A stretch of 64,000 bases of DNA from Eremothecium cymbalariae DBVPG#7215 (lineage: Eukaryota; Ascomycota; Saccharomycetes; Saccharomycetales; Saccharomycetaceae). Of the stretch, positions 20,038-30,655 are shown piece by piece. Under the pieces are notes generated by a model, which was not told the DNA's origin, ran no database searches, and saw only the letters and a program-made list of their open reading frames with translations. A program made the translations under genes and the position numbers. Location: contig NC_016454.1 in assembly GCF_000235365.1 (NCBI RefSeq), positions 895,279 to 959,278 on the forward strand. Direction: 5' to 3'. Every line of letters starts with the position of its first letter. Position 1 is the first letter of the stretch.

Positions 20038-20598
20038 AGTGTGCCGCTTGATGACAGTTATATTTTGGCTTGCAACTCAAGTGCTCGGTATAAATCTGTT
20101 TCACACAGTAGACCCCTTTTGGTATATATATATTTCACAAAGTGACAAATGTCAGTGTCACTCACTGTAAAGCAGCGCCGGTTAGATAGAAAAATGGCAA
20201 CAAACAAGTACCAACCCGCATGCTCGTATGAGACATGTAAGTCGAGGTGGCCATATAGCGAACTTTGCCCAGCTGTCTTTATCTAAGTTCTAAAAGTTTA
20301 GCATTATAAGCCGTTTTAGGAGGGTATATTGCGAGGCTAGGGAGAAGGTTCCATGTGATGAATCCGTATAGGGCCACCGTTAGAACCATACAAATCTACT
20401 AAGTTACAAAAATGTGAGATTACGTAAAAAGCACATCCATTTTCGAACAGTGGTATTTTATTTTGTAAGCATTTTTAAGTCTAGTGACTAAAAAGTATAA
20501 GGGCAGGCGATGTATAGTGAGATCTACAAGAAGGTAAGCCAAGAAAACCCTTCATCAAAGACAGTAATGTTTGGATATGAAGCTTTGTAATCCAGTGG
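20038..20598. other. AIM6 copy B promoter / SSU72 3' region
   Basis: About 560 bp with a TATATATATAT stretch about 90 bp upstream of AIM6 copy B and a GTGACAAATGTCAGTGTCAC near-palindromic stretch at about 20141-20160. No gene seen. Confidence 0.5.
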
Positions 20599-21228
20599 TT
20601 AATAATATGCCGGAGAGTACAGTAGTGGAAGTTGAGGGTGAGAGTCTTGCCATGCTGTCACGACACCCATTACGCAATCCTCAAATGGTATGCCTAGTTC
20701 ATCACACTCATCAATTTTTGAGTTTAGCTGGTCTACTAACTCTAGCATTGCTTTACCGCCTATCTTTGCATTTTCGTTGTCGTCTCTGATATCTAGATTT
20801 ATTACATGAACTATCTTATTCAATTGACCCCCTCTGTTCATCAGATCTTCACAAACTGAGTCGAAGCATCGCTCTTCGCATGTAAACACAAAGTCGAACA
20901 CTTTGTTGCAATCGTGCCACTTTTCTGGCGCTTTTTTGATCTTTCTGTTGCGGTCAAGCATCTCCAGCAGACCATTTGATTTGTAGCGTTCAGCAGACTG
21001 AGACAATAAATCATTATATATATCGTTATAAGGCGTTCCGAATGAATAGACATTAGGCTTATCTATGGAGAGGCCAGGAAGTCTAACAGCGGAACCAGTA
21101 CCGTAGGACGACACATCGTAACCTGCCTCTTTCAGCACACGGTGAGACTCCATTGATCTATTGTTATTAGATGCACACACAGTACAGAGCTTCAAATTAG
21201 ATGTATTACGCAACTCGTTAGATACCAT
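20599..21228 (-). CDS. SSU72: RNA polymerase II CTD phosphatase Ssu72
   Basis: Ssu72 dephosphorylates Ser5 and Ser7 of the Pol II C-terminal domain within the cleavage and polyadenylation factor. The 209-residue product (S. cerevisiae 206) has the CX5RS phosphatase loop CASNNNRS with Cys18 and Arg24, the YGTGSAVRLPG segment, NVYSFGTPY, and the FVFTCEERCFDSV region with the general-acid Asp. All features of an active enzyme are present. Neighbour order POP1-U1-(AIM6)-SSU72-ATG4 agrees with S. cerevisiae apart from the interleaved AIM6 genes. Confidence 0.96.
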   Translation of the reverse strand: MVSNELRNTSNLKLCTVCASNNNRSMESHRVLKEAGYDVSSYGTGSAVRLPGLSIDKPNVYSFGTPYNDIYNDLLSQSAERYKSNGLLEMLDRNRKIKKAPEKWHDCNKVFDFVFTCEERCFDSVCEDLMNRGGQLNKIVHVINLDIRDDNENAKIGGKAMLELVDQLNSKIDECDELGIPFEDCVMGVVTAWQDSHPQLPLLYSPAYY

Positions 21229-21663
21229 TGCTAAACTTTATGGCCGATAGCTGGCGACGACGAACTTATAGTGATTGACTTTTCTAGTAGGAATTATATC
21301 CCGTAATATGTAGTAGTGGATCTGGATAACAAGTGAAACTAGCTCCTAAAAAATTGATGCGTTTTTCGAATATCCAGTTTTCGGGTCGTTAACTGTTTAA
21401 TATCTGTATTACCCGGAAAATGACTGTGGTTCAATGACACTACTGCTCATCAATACTGGCACATACGCACACAGACACACACACACACACACATTTCCAA
21501 TAACCTTAGCAAACAAGGCTTGTTTGACTTAAGTACTTTCTTTTATCGTTTTCAGTTTCTGGCTCCTTTAAAGAGGTGGGTTAATATATATGTCATAAAT
21601 ACATTAGAATTGGTTTGTTCTCGGTGAAGAAAATAGGGTTAGTTGTATTTGAAGTTTTTAGAG
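21229..21663. other. SSU72 promoter / ATG4 3' region with (AC)9
   Basis: About 435 bp. A pure (AC)9 microsatellite is at 21475-21492, preceded by an imperfect CA-rich run from about 21461. Nothing else recognised. Confidence 0.6.
21475..21492. repeat. (AC)9 microsatellite
   Basis: Nine uninterrupted AC dinucleotides about 250 bp upstream of the SSU72 start; likely length-variable. Confidence 0.85.
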
Positions 21664-23073
21664 TTACTTACCCCGTACTGGAATAGTTTCCTTCTCGACA
21701 AGTACTTTTTCGACTTCCACATCAGGAGCCCCGGAACTATTACTCTCTCCAACCACCACAATTTTCTGATTTTTGCATTTAACATCTTGATATTCGTCAT
21801 CGGCCTCTTTATTTTTGTAAGAATCTGCAGACTGTACCAAACTGCCCACATCTACGTAATCGCCTATCTCTAAATCACTAGTCAGGTCTTTTCTTTGTTC
21901 AGCAGTCTTCCGTTCTCCTATTAGCATTCTTTCTACTTCGTTATCGAGCATGATATCAACAGGTTTACTATCACTTAGGTGAATTATTTTGGAGCCCAAA
22001 ACAGTTGTCTTCCAGGATAGCCAATCGTCTTCTCCCGTAAGAAGAAAGCCAAGCAACATCGATGGATCAATAGCAGATAGGTGGATTTTGTTAAATGTTT
22101 GGGGGTGAACGCTGTGAAACCTTTCTTCATCGCTTTCATAGAGCGCAAGATTCAACTGCACTTTGTGAGGATCCAAATAGAACAGGTAATCTCCTTGATA
22201 ACCAAAAAAATATAGGGACGAAGAGGGCCTGCCTCCAGATATACCGACCGATTGCGATGATGATAGAATGTTCTTAATATCATCCCAATAGTATTCATTA
22301 GTGAAATCTACCCCTAACCGCACTCCCAGTAATAGTAATACATTGGCCTTAGGATTTGCCCGAAACAAAGGATCTATCTCATCTAAATATACATCTGCGG
22401 AATCAGTGGATATAATACAGTGATCAATACCACTACCAGGGAACTTCATGACTAGTGATCGAATACTCCTGGATATTGCAGACGGGCCAAACCATTCCCC
22501 CGGTTTCTTACCTGACAATTTATATCCCTCTTGGACGAACTTATGCAACGAAAAAGGATGTTTTGGGTTGTCCTCAAACCATCTAATTATCTTCATCTCG
22601 ACTTCATTTATGTCCGAATCCGATCCACTAATTCGAAAATCTCTACCTAGGTTCGCCAATTGCAATGCATTTGCAAGCAACGATTGGCCCGTTCTAATCA
22701 TGCACCCCCATCCTATATCTGTTTGAAAGCAATCCAGATTATTTAAAACGTTCTCGATAACATTTAAGGGGTTGTCTCTCAATAGAATACTTATTCGCAT
22801 GGGTGATGGACCATCTATGTGCCTTGGTATTGGAGCGAACCTCGTGCGATATGTAAAATGCAATCTAGAGTTAACATCCTTAAGAAACTCGGGGTTCCAC
22901 GGTTCAGGTCTCGTGAACATATGTTGAAACAAGCTCCCAAAATTATCTTGATTTTGTTCTTCCCAACCGCTTGAAATGGGATCATACTTTGCCCCTAGAA
23001 CTACCAATTGATTATTCCTATCAGAATTTTCTAAACCCCAGAAACTTTGGGAAACCCTCTGAATAAGATCCAT
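21664..23073 (-). CDS. ATG4: Autophagy cysteine protease Atg4
   Basis: Atg4 trims the C-terminus of Atg8 and later releases it from phosphatidylethanolamine. The catalytic Cys lies in DIGWGCMIRTGQS (about residue 124), and the Asp/His pair in FYLDPHKVQ (about 300). GGRPSSSLYFFGYQGD is the conserved core. The C-terminus KNQKIVVVGES...VEKVLVEKE matches S. cerevisiae Atg4. I chose the ATG at 23071-23073 (MDLIQRVSQSFWG), which aligns with the conserved N-terminus; an open frame runs 26 codons further up to 23151 but with no similarity. Length 469. Divergent with SQS1, about 240 bp apart. Confidence 0.93.
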   Translation of the reverse strand: MDLIQRVSQSFWGLENSDRNNQLVVLGAKYDPISSGWEEQNQDNFGSLFQHMFTRPEPWNPEFLKDVNSRLHFTYRTRFAPIPRHIDGPSPMRISILLRDNPLNVIENVLNNLDCFQTDIGWGCMIRTGQSLLANALQLANLGRDFRISGSDSDINEVEMKIIRWFEDNPKHPFSLHKFVQEGYKLSGKKPGEWFGPSAISRSIRSLVMKFPGSGIDHCIISTDSADVYLDEIDPLFRANPKANVLLLLGVRLGVDFTNEYYWDDIKNILSSSQSVGISGGRPSSSLYFFGYQGDYLFYLDPHKVQLNLALYESDEERFHSVHPQTFNKIHLSAIDPSMLLGFLLTGEDDWLSWKTTVLGSKIIHLSDSKPVDIMLDNEVERMLIGERKTAEQRKDLTSDLEIGDYVDVGSLVQSADSYKNKEADDEYQDVKCKNQKIVVVGESNSSGAPDVEVEKVLVEKETIPVRGK

Positions 23074-23312
23074 AACTGGCGTCCTTGTTCGTTCTTCCTT
23101 TTTTATTTGCTTATCTCCAAGTTCAAAGTGAACCACCAGAAAAGCCGTCAAGTTGTAACAAGGACGGGCGCCTTGTTGATTTTAGAACATTGCCAGACTC
23201 AAACAAAATAAAAAACATCCATCTTGTTTTATAATTCCTCATATATATATATGTATATGTATATATCGTCAAATCAAAGTAAAGAAGCTCTATTACCAAG
23301 GCATAGTTTGTA

Positions 23313-25361
23313 ATGGCTAAAAGGCATAAGCACTATGAGAGAAACTCTTCTAACCGAGGCGGTCGTGGGGGATATCGCGGTCATCAGCATTCGGGTGGAC
23401 GAAGACGAGGGCAACCTACTGGAATAGATGCAAATCCTATACCAATTTTTACTCGGGGTGATTTGACGCAGACTGATATGGTTGAAGATTTTTATTTCGG
23501 CCGTCGAAGTGATAGATCCTTCTTGAAGAAAGCTTCCATGCGAACAGGAGGGTCGCGGCCTGCGTTTTGGGATTCCAGGGATGGACGTAGAGGTAATCAA
23601 AACTTACCAGCGAGGAAAAGACCTATCAAATTCATTAAATGCAAGGAAGTTTATGATCCTTCTAAAAATATGATACAATTGCTATCCTTAGCAGGGAAAC
23701 AGAAGGCTGAACGTTTGCTTTCAAAGACTAATCCTGGTGATGATGTTGAACAAAATTCTTCAGATGAATCGAAGAAGACTGTCCCTACGAAAAGTCAACA
23801 AAGCATTGACATTAATAATCGCCAGAAGCTATCTGATATAGATGATGAAATGCTGTTTTTTGTTGACCAAAAAGGTGAAACCGTCCATGAAGTAATGGAA
23901 GTTACACCTAGTGCAGACGCTACTGATGGGCAATCGTGTACTGAATTTAATCCTACATTGACCATCGGAAAAACTCAGATAAACGTTAAGCAGAGTAGTA
24001 GTGGAGACGTACATCTAGCACCAACTCATAGCCATCATCCCTTTAAAGATTATTACTTTGGTCAGGATGTGAATGAGGAGTGCGGTGAGCAGAATAAGGA
24101 TACAGAAAGTGATGATCAAAAAGATGAACATACCCCATCTCAAGTCTCTTCATCTGATGGCATCCCTAATCAAGATAATTCTCTCGTGTTAAATTCCGAT
24201 TCAAGTTGTGCTCGGCAATCTCTTTCCCAAAATATTGGAAACTTGACCTTGGCTGATATTGAAAGTGAATCCGACTCTGAATCGCTTTCTAGTAAAGAGT
24301 GGGAACCAAATCCAAAGCCAAATTCAGTGCCAGAATTTGGAATGTTAGAAGAGGACCATGTTGCTGACATGGCTAAAGTTAATGTTACGAACATTAGATT
24401 GGGAGCTCGTAATCATAGCTATTACGTCTCTTGTGAAAGTTATTTCAAAGATAATGAATCTAGATGGTTAGACCATGACAGTATGACTGATCTGGTCTTT
24501 GAATTAGGTCTTCCTGAAAATCGCCTAGGTTCCTATCTTGAATCTATTAAGAATGATTTGCTGTCGAACGATGAAGATCTTGGTGAGGGTTTAGAGGATT
24601 TGGTGGAATACAGTCTGAAATATGAACGTGTAAGAAATCAAGAGCATGAAACTAAGAGCTTGGAGTATAGTGGTCGTGGTAAAAAGAAAGTGCTCGTCCT
24701 GGATGAAGTTATAGATATAGATGACGATATTAAAACACTACTTCAAGATAAAGCTACCATTAGATTCGGAAAAGCAGCTGAAAAGAGGCAACTTAAAAAG
24801 ACACTCATAAACGAAGATGATATATATCCCGTTGATCTTTACCAAAAGTATCCATATCGATTTCATATTGAAAACATTATCGAAGAACTAAATAACTTTG
24901 TTTTAAGCAAAAGTAAAATCATGAACTTCCCACCATTAGATGCCCACGGTATACAAACTCTGAAAAATCTGGCAAAGGCTTTTGAACTATCGTACACGAC
25001 AGCCGATGTCGGCGGAAAAACGCACTTATTCCTCCAAAATAATGAAGGAGCGACAATAAACCATCGTTTGATTAATATCATTCGAAGACAACGGCCAGTA
25101 TTCCCGAGACGAGATGCCAAGAGAGAAGATCGATCTGCTGCGTACAAGATTAAATTCCACGTGAATGAAGGTGAAATTGTTGGCAAAGATGCGCCCATTA
25201 TTGGCCAAGACAATGTAGGCAGAAAACTATTGGAAAAACTTGGGTGGACCCATGGCGAAGGTCTAGGAGTGCATGGTAACAAGGGAATTAGCGAACCATT
25301 GATGGCTACAGTTAAGAAAAGTAGATCTGGCCTTCGCCATGTAGACAATTCAACATCTTAG
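23313..25361 (+). CDS. SQS1: Sqs1/Pfa1-like R3H and G-patch protein, Prp43 activator
   Basis: Sqs1 stimulates the DEAH helicase Prp43 and helps process 20S pre-rRNA. The 682-residue product (S. cerevisiae about 767) starts with an RGG-like basic segment (GGRGGYRGHQHSGGRRRG), has a long acidic middle, an R3H-like region at about 540-600 (including LNNFVLSKSKIMNFPPLDAHG) and a C-terminal G-patch at about 628-672 (IGQDNVGRKLLEKLGWTHGE, then GLG). The G-patch is the Prp43-binding element. The start codon context and the basic N-terminus match the family. Location matches YNL224C. Confidence 0.92.
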   Translation: MAKRHKHYERNSSNRGGRGGYRGHQHSGGRRRGQPTGIDANPIPIFTRGDLTQTDMVEDFYFGRRSDRSFLKKASMRTGGSRPAFWDSRDGRRGNQNLPARKRPIKFIKCKEVYDPSKNMIQLLSLAGKQKAERLLSKTNPGDDVEQNSSDESKKTVPTKSQQSIDINNRQKLSDIDDEMLFFVDQKGETVHEVMEVTPSADATDGQSCTEFNPTLTIGKTQINVKQSSSGDVHLAPTHSHHPFKDYYFGQDVNEECGEQNKDTESDDQKDEHTPSQVSSSDGIPNQDNSLVLNSDSSCARQSLSQNIGNLTLADIESESDSESLSSKEWEPNPKPNSVPEFGMLEEDHVADMAKVNVTNIRLGARNHSYYVSCESYFKDNESRWLDHDSMTDLVFELGLPENRLGSYLESIKNDLLSNDEDLGEGLEDLVEYSLKYERVRNQEHETKSLEYSGRGKKKVLVLDEVIDIDDDIKTLLQDKATIRFGKAAEKRQLKKTLINEDDIYPVDLYQKYPYRFHIENIIEELNNFVLSKSKIMNFPPLDAHGIQTLKNLAKAFELSYTTADVGGKTHLFLQNNEGATINHRLINIIRRQRPVFPRRDAKREDRSAAYKIKFHVNEGEIVGKDAPIIGQDNVGRKLLEKLGWTHGEGLGVHGNKGISEPLMATVKKSRSGLRHVDNSTS

Positions 25362-25789
25362 ACTTATTTCGTTTATTTTATACATATACCTATCTTTTTT
25401 TATATTAAATACCTCCCTTTTCTCATATTATCTTGCAGACCTGGATTTTTAGAGCTGAAATATAACAACATACAACATTAATATAATCCATAATCCCCTG
25501 CCTGTCTTCATGTGTCTACCTATCTATTGCAGATCGATACCTGCATTTATCTAAGACATACTCTCAAGCAAAATTTAATTAATAAGTATGACTGTAGCAA
25601 CTTGTTGCCTTATAAATGTTTATTTGAAGTCACATGCTAACCCTGTTCTCGTTGTTGACAGACATTTATATCTGAAGACGCGCTTCGCTAATTTTGATTT
25701 CAAAAGCAGTACACAAAATCGATTTAAATTAAAAACAGATATTTTGTAGCATCACCAAAGAATCCTGACTACAATTATTGATTAAAAAC
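25362..25789. other. SQS1 3' end / CNM67 promoter
   Basis: About 430 bp of AT-rich sequence between two genes on the same strand. No further features recognised. Confidence 0.5.
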
Positions 25790-28342
25790 ATGTTTGCAGT
25801 TGGGAACGGCTTCGATGAGATAAGGAGCTCTAGAAGCATCCCACTTAGTGTGAGTGAGGAGAAATTTGATTATACCGAAAGTGAGTTTGATGAAAATGAT
25901 GATTCAGCTGTATCTGAAGGGAACATTAGACTAGACAGAAGTTTTAATTTTCGTGGTTTTATGGATAGATTAACAGGGAAACAAAAAGCTTTAGAATTAG
26001 CCCATCAATTAGACCTGAAGAGGGGTGTATCCAGTGGTTTAGATAACATTGTATCTCCTGATGCACCTTCGGAACAGCATGTAAACGATGAAAATGGTCA
26101 TCCACAGCCCATACGGCGTGTACCCTCTGGGGCGCGCCAGGGTCATACTGTCCGTACTGCAAACGTAGAAACTTCAACACCAACGAAGCACCAAGCTCAG
26201 GGCAAGGGGAATGATTTACTTGTACAATCCACTCCACTAACGAAGGCCGCTACGGTGACTCGGCCCCAACCTAAGGATCTCCTGAGAGAGAAGTTGATTG
26301 AAAACCACAACAGAAAGGTTAGTACTGGGAGCATTGGTTCTGGCCATGCACAACGCGATATGGTGCAAGAGACCAAAGATCTAAGGGAGGAAAACTCAAG
26401 GTTGCAAGAAGAGCTAGAAAACCTTGAAAACCGTCAATTAGAGAAGGACGGTGAAATAAGTCAGTTAAACCGTACTTTGAATGAGAAAGATATGCAGATC
26501 TCTGAATTGAGAAAACATTTGGAATCCAAGAAAACAGACATTATCCACTTGGAGCAGAAGTCAGCAAGAACAATGGAAAGTTTAAAGACCTTGGAAGACG
26601 AACTAAAACAGAGAGAAAACAGGATTAAAAGTCTAGAGCAAAGCATTGAAAGTGCGACAGTGGATTCGGAAGCTGAGGTAATTAAGTTAAATAAAGAGCT
26701 TGAGCAGGTAACTTTGGAATACAAAAAGTATAAGATCGAGGCAAAGTTACGTCTAGATGAGACTGAATCATTGCTAGTGAAAAGTAATGACCTGAATCAG
26801 GAACTTCAGGAAAGTGTTAAAGGTAAAACCGATGAACTCACACAACTATCTAAGAAGTTGGTAACCAAAGAAAATGAAGTCTCAGATCTCAATTCATCGT
26901 TAACAAAATCAAATACTATAATCAGTAAGTTGCAAACAGAAAATGATTCATTATCAGGGGAAGTTAGAAGCGAAAAGGAAAAACTAGCGGAATCTGAAAA
27001 GGAAGTTGAAGTCTTGAAGAAGAGTTTAGATGAATTGCAAGATAAAAAAGATACCGAAATCAATGCTCTTCAAAATGATATTGACACCAATTGGAAACAA
27101 AAGCAGATATTACTAGACGAAAGTATGCAGAAATGTCAAGAGTTAAAAGTGTGTTTGTCCAAAAAGGAAAACGAGTTAAATGGAGCGTTGAGCCAGAATA
27201 AAAGACTCAATTCTGAAAAGGATTCTTTTAAGAAGTTTGTGGAGCTTTGTAAATGCTATGATGTCCCTATTGGTCTCCAAATAGTGGAACTCTTTAAGAA
27301 GAGCCCTAGAAATAATAGACTTAATCCAGCTATACTTAAAGAAAGGTATGAAATTGTTGGCTTCAAGTTAACTTCTGATGAAGAACTTTTGAATAATATT
27401 AAGTCTGAACTAGAACCTCTAAAGGCGCTGAATCTTAAATTAAAAGAAGAGTTGGAATCAAAATTGAAAGACACTAAAGATCATTATGTAACTAAGGAAT
27501 CCAACATGAAAGAAAATATTAAAGAGTTACAGGAGGATGTAAAGGTGCATTTAGCAAACATTAAAAAGTCACAGGATGTGATTGAAAGCTTACACAAGGA
27601 CATTGCTGCATTGATAAAGGAAAAAGAGGAATTATTAAATAAAAATGCAGAATTATCAAAACGTATATCTGAACTACAGGAAAGTCAGCTACAACGTGAT
27701 CGCAGCACATTCCTAGACTTGTGTGAGAAGAACCAAGATCTTTTACAATCAAATCATGAGCTAATAACCAAGTCACGAGACTTAGAAGCCGAATTAGTAG
27801 CTGCGAACTCTAACTACCAAGAACTTGAATCCAAAATCTCTGAAAAAGATTCTCTATTGAAGGACAAACAGCAAACAATAAGTGATCTACAATTGAATCT
27901 AAATCAGCTTAGGAAAAACTTGGAAAAACTAAAGGGAAATCCTGCTGAGATGATTTCATTTGAAAGTGCTCAGAAAATATATCAAAATTTGGATAGAAAA
28001 ACGTACAATAATTTAATGGTTGAACAGGTGAATCAATTGGACTTGGTTGAACTACAAAACGTGGTCAAGAACGTTATATTGTTGCTCGAGACTCCTTTCT
28101 CTAAGCTATCCAAGAAAATGCCCTTGGTTAGTATTTACTTGAGATACGAAAAGAGTTTATGTTTCCACTTTGCAAATAAATTGCACTACCATGTTTATCA
28201 AGAACCAATAGATATTAAGAAGTTTACAAACAAGGCCTACAGCCAATATCTAGAAAGACACGACCTCACAAAGATAAAACATCCGTTAGAATTTTGTTTG
28301 GATAAATTATATGAGGAAGTCCGCTCGAGGTTAAAATATTAG
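25790..28342 (+). CDS. CNM67: Spindle pole body outer-plaque coiled-coil protein (Cnm67/Ady3 ancestor)
   Basis: Cnm67 links the central and outer plaques of the spindle pole body; its WGD sister Ady3 works at the meiotic outer plaque and prospore membrane. The 850-residue product has a charged N-terminus (about 1-200), a very long coiled coil (about 200-700, heptads rich in E, K, L), and a globular C-terminus (ISFESAQKIYQNLDRKTYNNLMVEQ...) like the Cnm67 C-terminal dimer domain. It is longer than S. cerevisiae Cnm67 (581) and near Ady3 (790), as expected for the single pre-duplication gene. The start is the ATG at 25790; the frame extends 4 codons further only to a TTG. Confidence 0.88.
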   Translation: MFAVGNGFDEIRSSRSIPLSVSEEKFDYTESEFDENDDSAVSEGNIRLDRSFNFRGFMDRLTGKQKALELAHQLDLKRGVSSGLDNIVSPDAPSEQHVNDENGHPQPIRRVPSGARQGHTVRTANVETSTPTKHQAQGKGNDLLVQSTPLTKAATVTRPQPKDLLREKLIENHNRKVSTGSIGSGHAQRDMVQETKDLREENSRLQEELENLENRQLEKDGEISQLNRTLNEKDMQISELRKHLESKKTDIIHLEQKSARTMESLKTLEDELKQRENRIKSLEQSIESATVDSEAEVIKLNKELEQVTLEYKKYKIEAKLRLDETESLLVKSNDLNQELQESVKGKTDELTQLSKKLVTKENEVSDLNSSLTKSNTIISKLQTENDSLSGEVRSEKEKLAESEKEVEVLKKSLDELQDKKDTEINALQNDIDTNWKQKQILLDESMQKCQELKVCLSKKENELNGALSQNKRLNSEKDSFKKFVELCKCYDVPIGLQIVELFKKSPRNNRLNPAILKERYEIVGFKLTSDEELLNNIKSELEPLKALNLKLKEELESKLKDTKDHYVTKESNMKENIKELQEDVKVHLANIKKSQDVIESLHKDIAALIKEKEELLNKNAELSKRISELQESQLQRDRSTFLDLCEKNQDLLQSNHELITKSRDLEAELVAANSNYQELESKISEKDSLLKDKQQTISDLQLNLNQLRKNLEKLKGNPAEMISFESAQKIYQNLDRKTYNNLMVEQVNQLDLVELQNVVKNVILLLETPFSKLSKKMPLVSIYLRYEKSLCFHFANKLHYHVYQEPIDIKKFTNKAYSQYLERHDLTKIKHPLEFCLDKLYEEVRSRLKY

Positions 28343-28494
28343 ATAATCACTTCGAACGTCGCTACAACGAATTCATGATCTTCGTGTTGTATGTACACTG
28401 TTTCAACAAAATATATTGTAGCTAGCATGTAACCTGATGATGACAAAAGTTCTTTGATCTTTAAACGCTCTATCTTGGTATTTGCATCTTTGGA

Positions 28495-30278
28495 ATGAAA
28501 ACATGTTATTATGAGCTATTGGGCGTTGATTCAAATGCCTCTGATGTTCAATTGAAAAAGGCATACCGTAAAAAGGCTTTACAATATCATCCAGATAAAA
28601 ATATAGAGAACATAGAAGAGGCAACACAAATCTTTGCCACTATTAGATCAGCTTACGAAGTTCTATCAGATCCAAACGAACGTGCTTGGTATGATTCACA
28701 CAAGGATCAGATATTAAACGAGGATTATAATGCTAATGTTAACGATGACTATGAAGTGGATTCATCTATTACAGGTGTAACAACTGTGGAGTTATTAAAA
28801 TTCTTTAATTCAGGGCTTTATACAAGGTTGGATGATACGCCCGCTGGTATTTATCAAATTGCAGGCAAAGTGTTTGCGAAATTAGCAGCGGATGAAATCA
28901 AATGGGGACGAAGACTTGGCTTGCAGGGCTATGACATATTTGAAGATGACCAGTTTGAAAATGATATTACTAATATGGGTTATTTAAAGGCCTGTGATAG
29001 ATATATAAAATCTAAAAACATCAACTATCCGATTTTTGGTTATTCCGACACAGATTATAATATCCTTAAAACGTTTTACAAAAAATGGAGTAGTTTCAGT
29101 ACTTTAAAAAGTTTTAATTGGGAAGATGACTACATGTACTCTAGTAATTTTGATAGAAGAACTAAAAGAGAGATTAATAAGAGGAATGAAAAGAAGCGAA
29201 CCCAGGCTAGGAATGAATATAATAAAACTGTTAAGCGCTTTGTATCCTTCATTAAGAAGTTTGATAACAGAATGAAAGAAGGCTCCAAGAAAGCAGAGGT
29301 TGAAAAGAAAAAGAAGTTGCAGCAATCGTTACGGAAGCAAATAGAGAAAGAACGGATGGCGAAGACTATGCATAACAATCATGACCCGTTTCACTTGCAG
29401 AGTTGGCAAACTGTAAATCAAGAAAATTGGGAAGAGCTTGAAAAACACTTGGGGATTTCTCAAGAACAAACTGTAGACAACCAGGATGATGAAGATGTTA
29501 TTGTTATATATGACTGTTTCGTTTGCAATAAAAATTTTAAGTCTGAAAATCAATTGGAAAATCATAACAATACAAAGGCTCATAAGAAGCTAGTTAAGAA
29601 GATTCAATGGGAGATGAGGAAAGAAAGTATGGAGTTAGGTTTAGATGAAATTTCAGATCTAGATGATTTTGACTCCGCCAAAGAAGAGGGGAATGAAGAT
29701 TTGAGTGATTACGCAACTTCGGAAGAAGAGACTGAATCTAACCTTGGATCCGTTTCCAATTCAAATAACCCAATTACTGAATATTCCCCTGATGAGACGA
29801 ACTTCAGAATAAGCGAGTGTCTAGCAGAGATTGCTAACATAGAAAAAGAACTCGAAGAGCAAGAATACGAAGTCGATGATTTAACTGAAAGCGACAAATC
29901 TGAGGAACCATTGTTTAAGGACAAAAAAAGTGGCAATTCAAACGAATTGGAAGATATCCTTGCAGCATTAGATAATGAATCTGAAATAGATAATGATGAT
30001 TGGAATTCAAACGGTAAAAAAAAGAAAAAAAGAAAAGTCACAAGGCAAAGTCCGTATCGGCAGCTATTGCTGCTTCCAATAAATCAGAAACGACTAATCA
30101 ACCAAGTCAGAAGCAGGAAACAACAAGAGCCAATGATTCATCTTTAAGCTGCTCTCGCTGTGGTATGACGTTCCAAAGCAGGAATAAATTGTTCCAACAT
30201 GTGAATAGTTCTGGGCACGCCCTACCTCCTTCAAAAGTAAAAAAACCAGCCCGAAAAAGCAAGCAATATAAGGGCTAA
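28495..30278 (+). CDS. JJJ1: J-protein Jjj1, apparent one-base frameshift near the C-terminus
   Basis: Jjj1 is a cytosolic J-protein that works with Ssa and Rei1 to recycle the export factor Arx1 from 60S pre-ribosomes. The J domain is at 1-70 with HPD at 32-34. A charged region follows, then a C2H2 finger ([19 protein letters not shown]) at about 340-360 and an acidic stretch. The initial frame stops at 30147. The frame reached by a -1 shift continues without a stop to TAA 30276-30278 and encodes the second C2H2 finger ([17 protein letters not shown]) and a basic tail, as in S. cerevisiae. The shift lies in the A runs at 30016-30036. With one extra A the protein is 594 residues (S. cerevisiae 590). 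A true break or a sequencing error are both possible. Confidence 0.9.
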
Positions 30279-30655
30279 ACCTGCAATTCATATTCAAGGG
30301 TTCATAGGAGATTCCTTTGTGTATTACGTACTGCATTTTAATCATTGCCATATAATGAATGGCCGTTTCAAGAAGATATCATATTGAACGACTAATATTG
30401 GTAATTTCGAGAAAGGTGTAAATGGATCCCAGTAATGATGAAAAATTTAGAATTCAGCCAGTCATTCACCTATAACTTGGTTGTATTAGCGTAATTTAAG
30501 ACCCCAACCTATTTAGTATTCTAGAGCGGAAGTTTGAAAAGACCACACTGAGTAACCTAAGTTGTCTAAAGACTATTTGGAATAAGAGTACTACATTAAG
30601 ATTTTGTGCGCTATTTCGATTGTTTTCTTGGATATAAGGCCATTGTCAGCTTAAA
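30279..30655. other. JJJ1 3' end / URE2 promoter
   Basis: About 380 bp. The gap is real only once JJJ1 is extended to 30278. No clear regulatory site stands out. Confidence 0.5.

Noticed and set aside
24863..25348. 161-codon minus-strand ORF
   Set aside because: Antisense to the R3H/G-patch end of SQS1; composition explained by the opposite strand.
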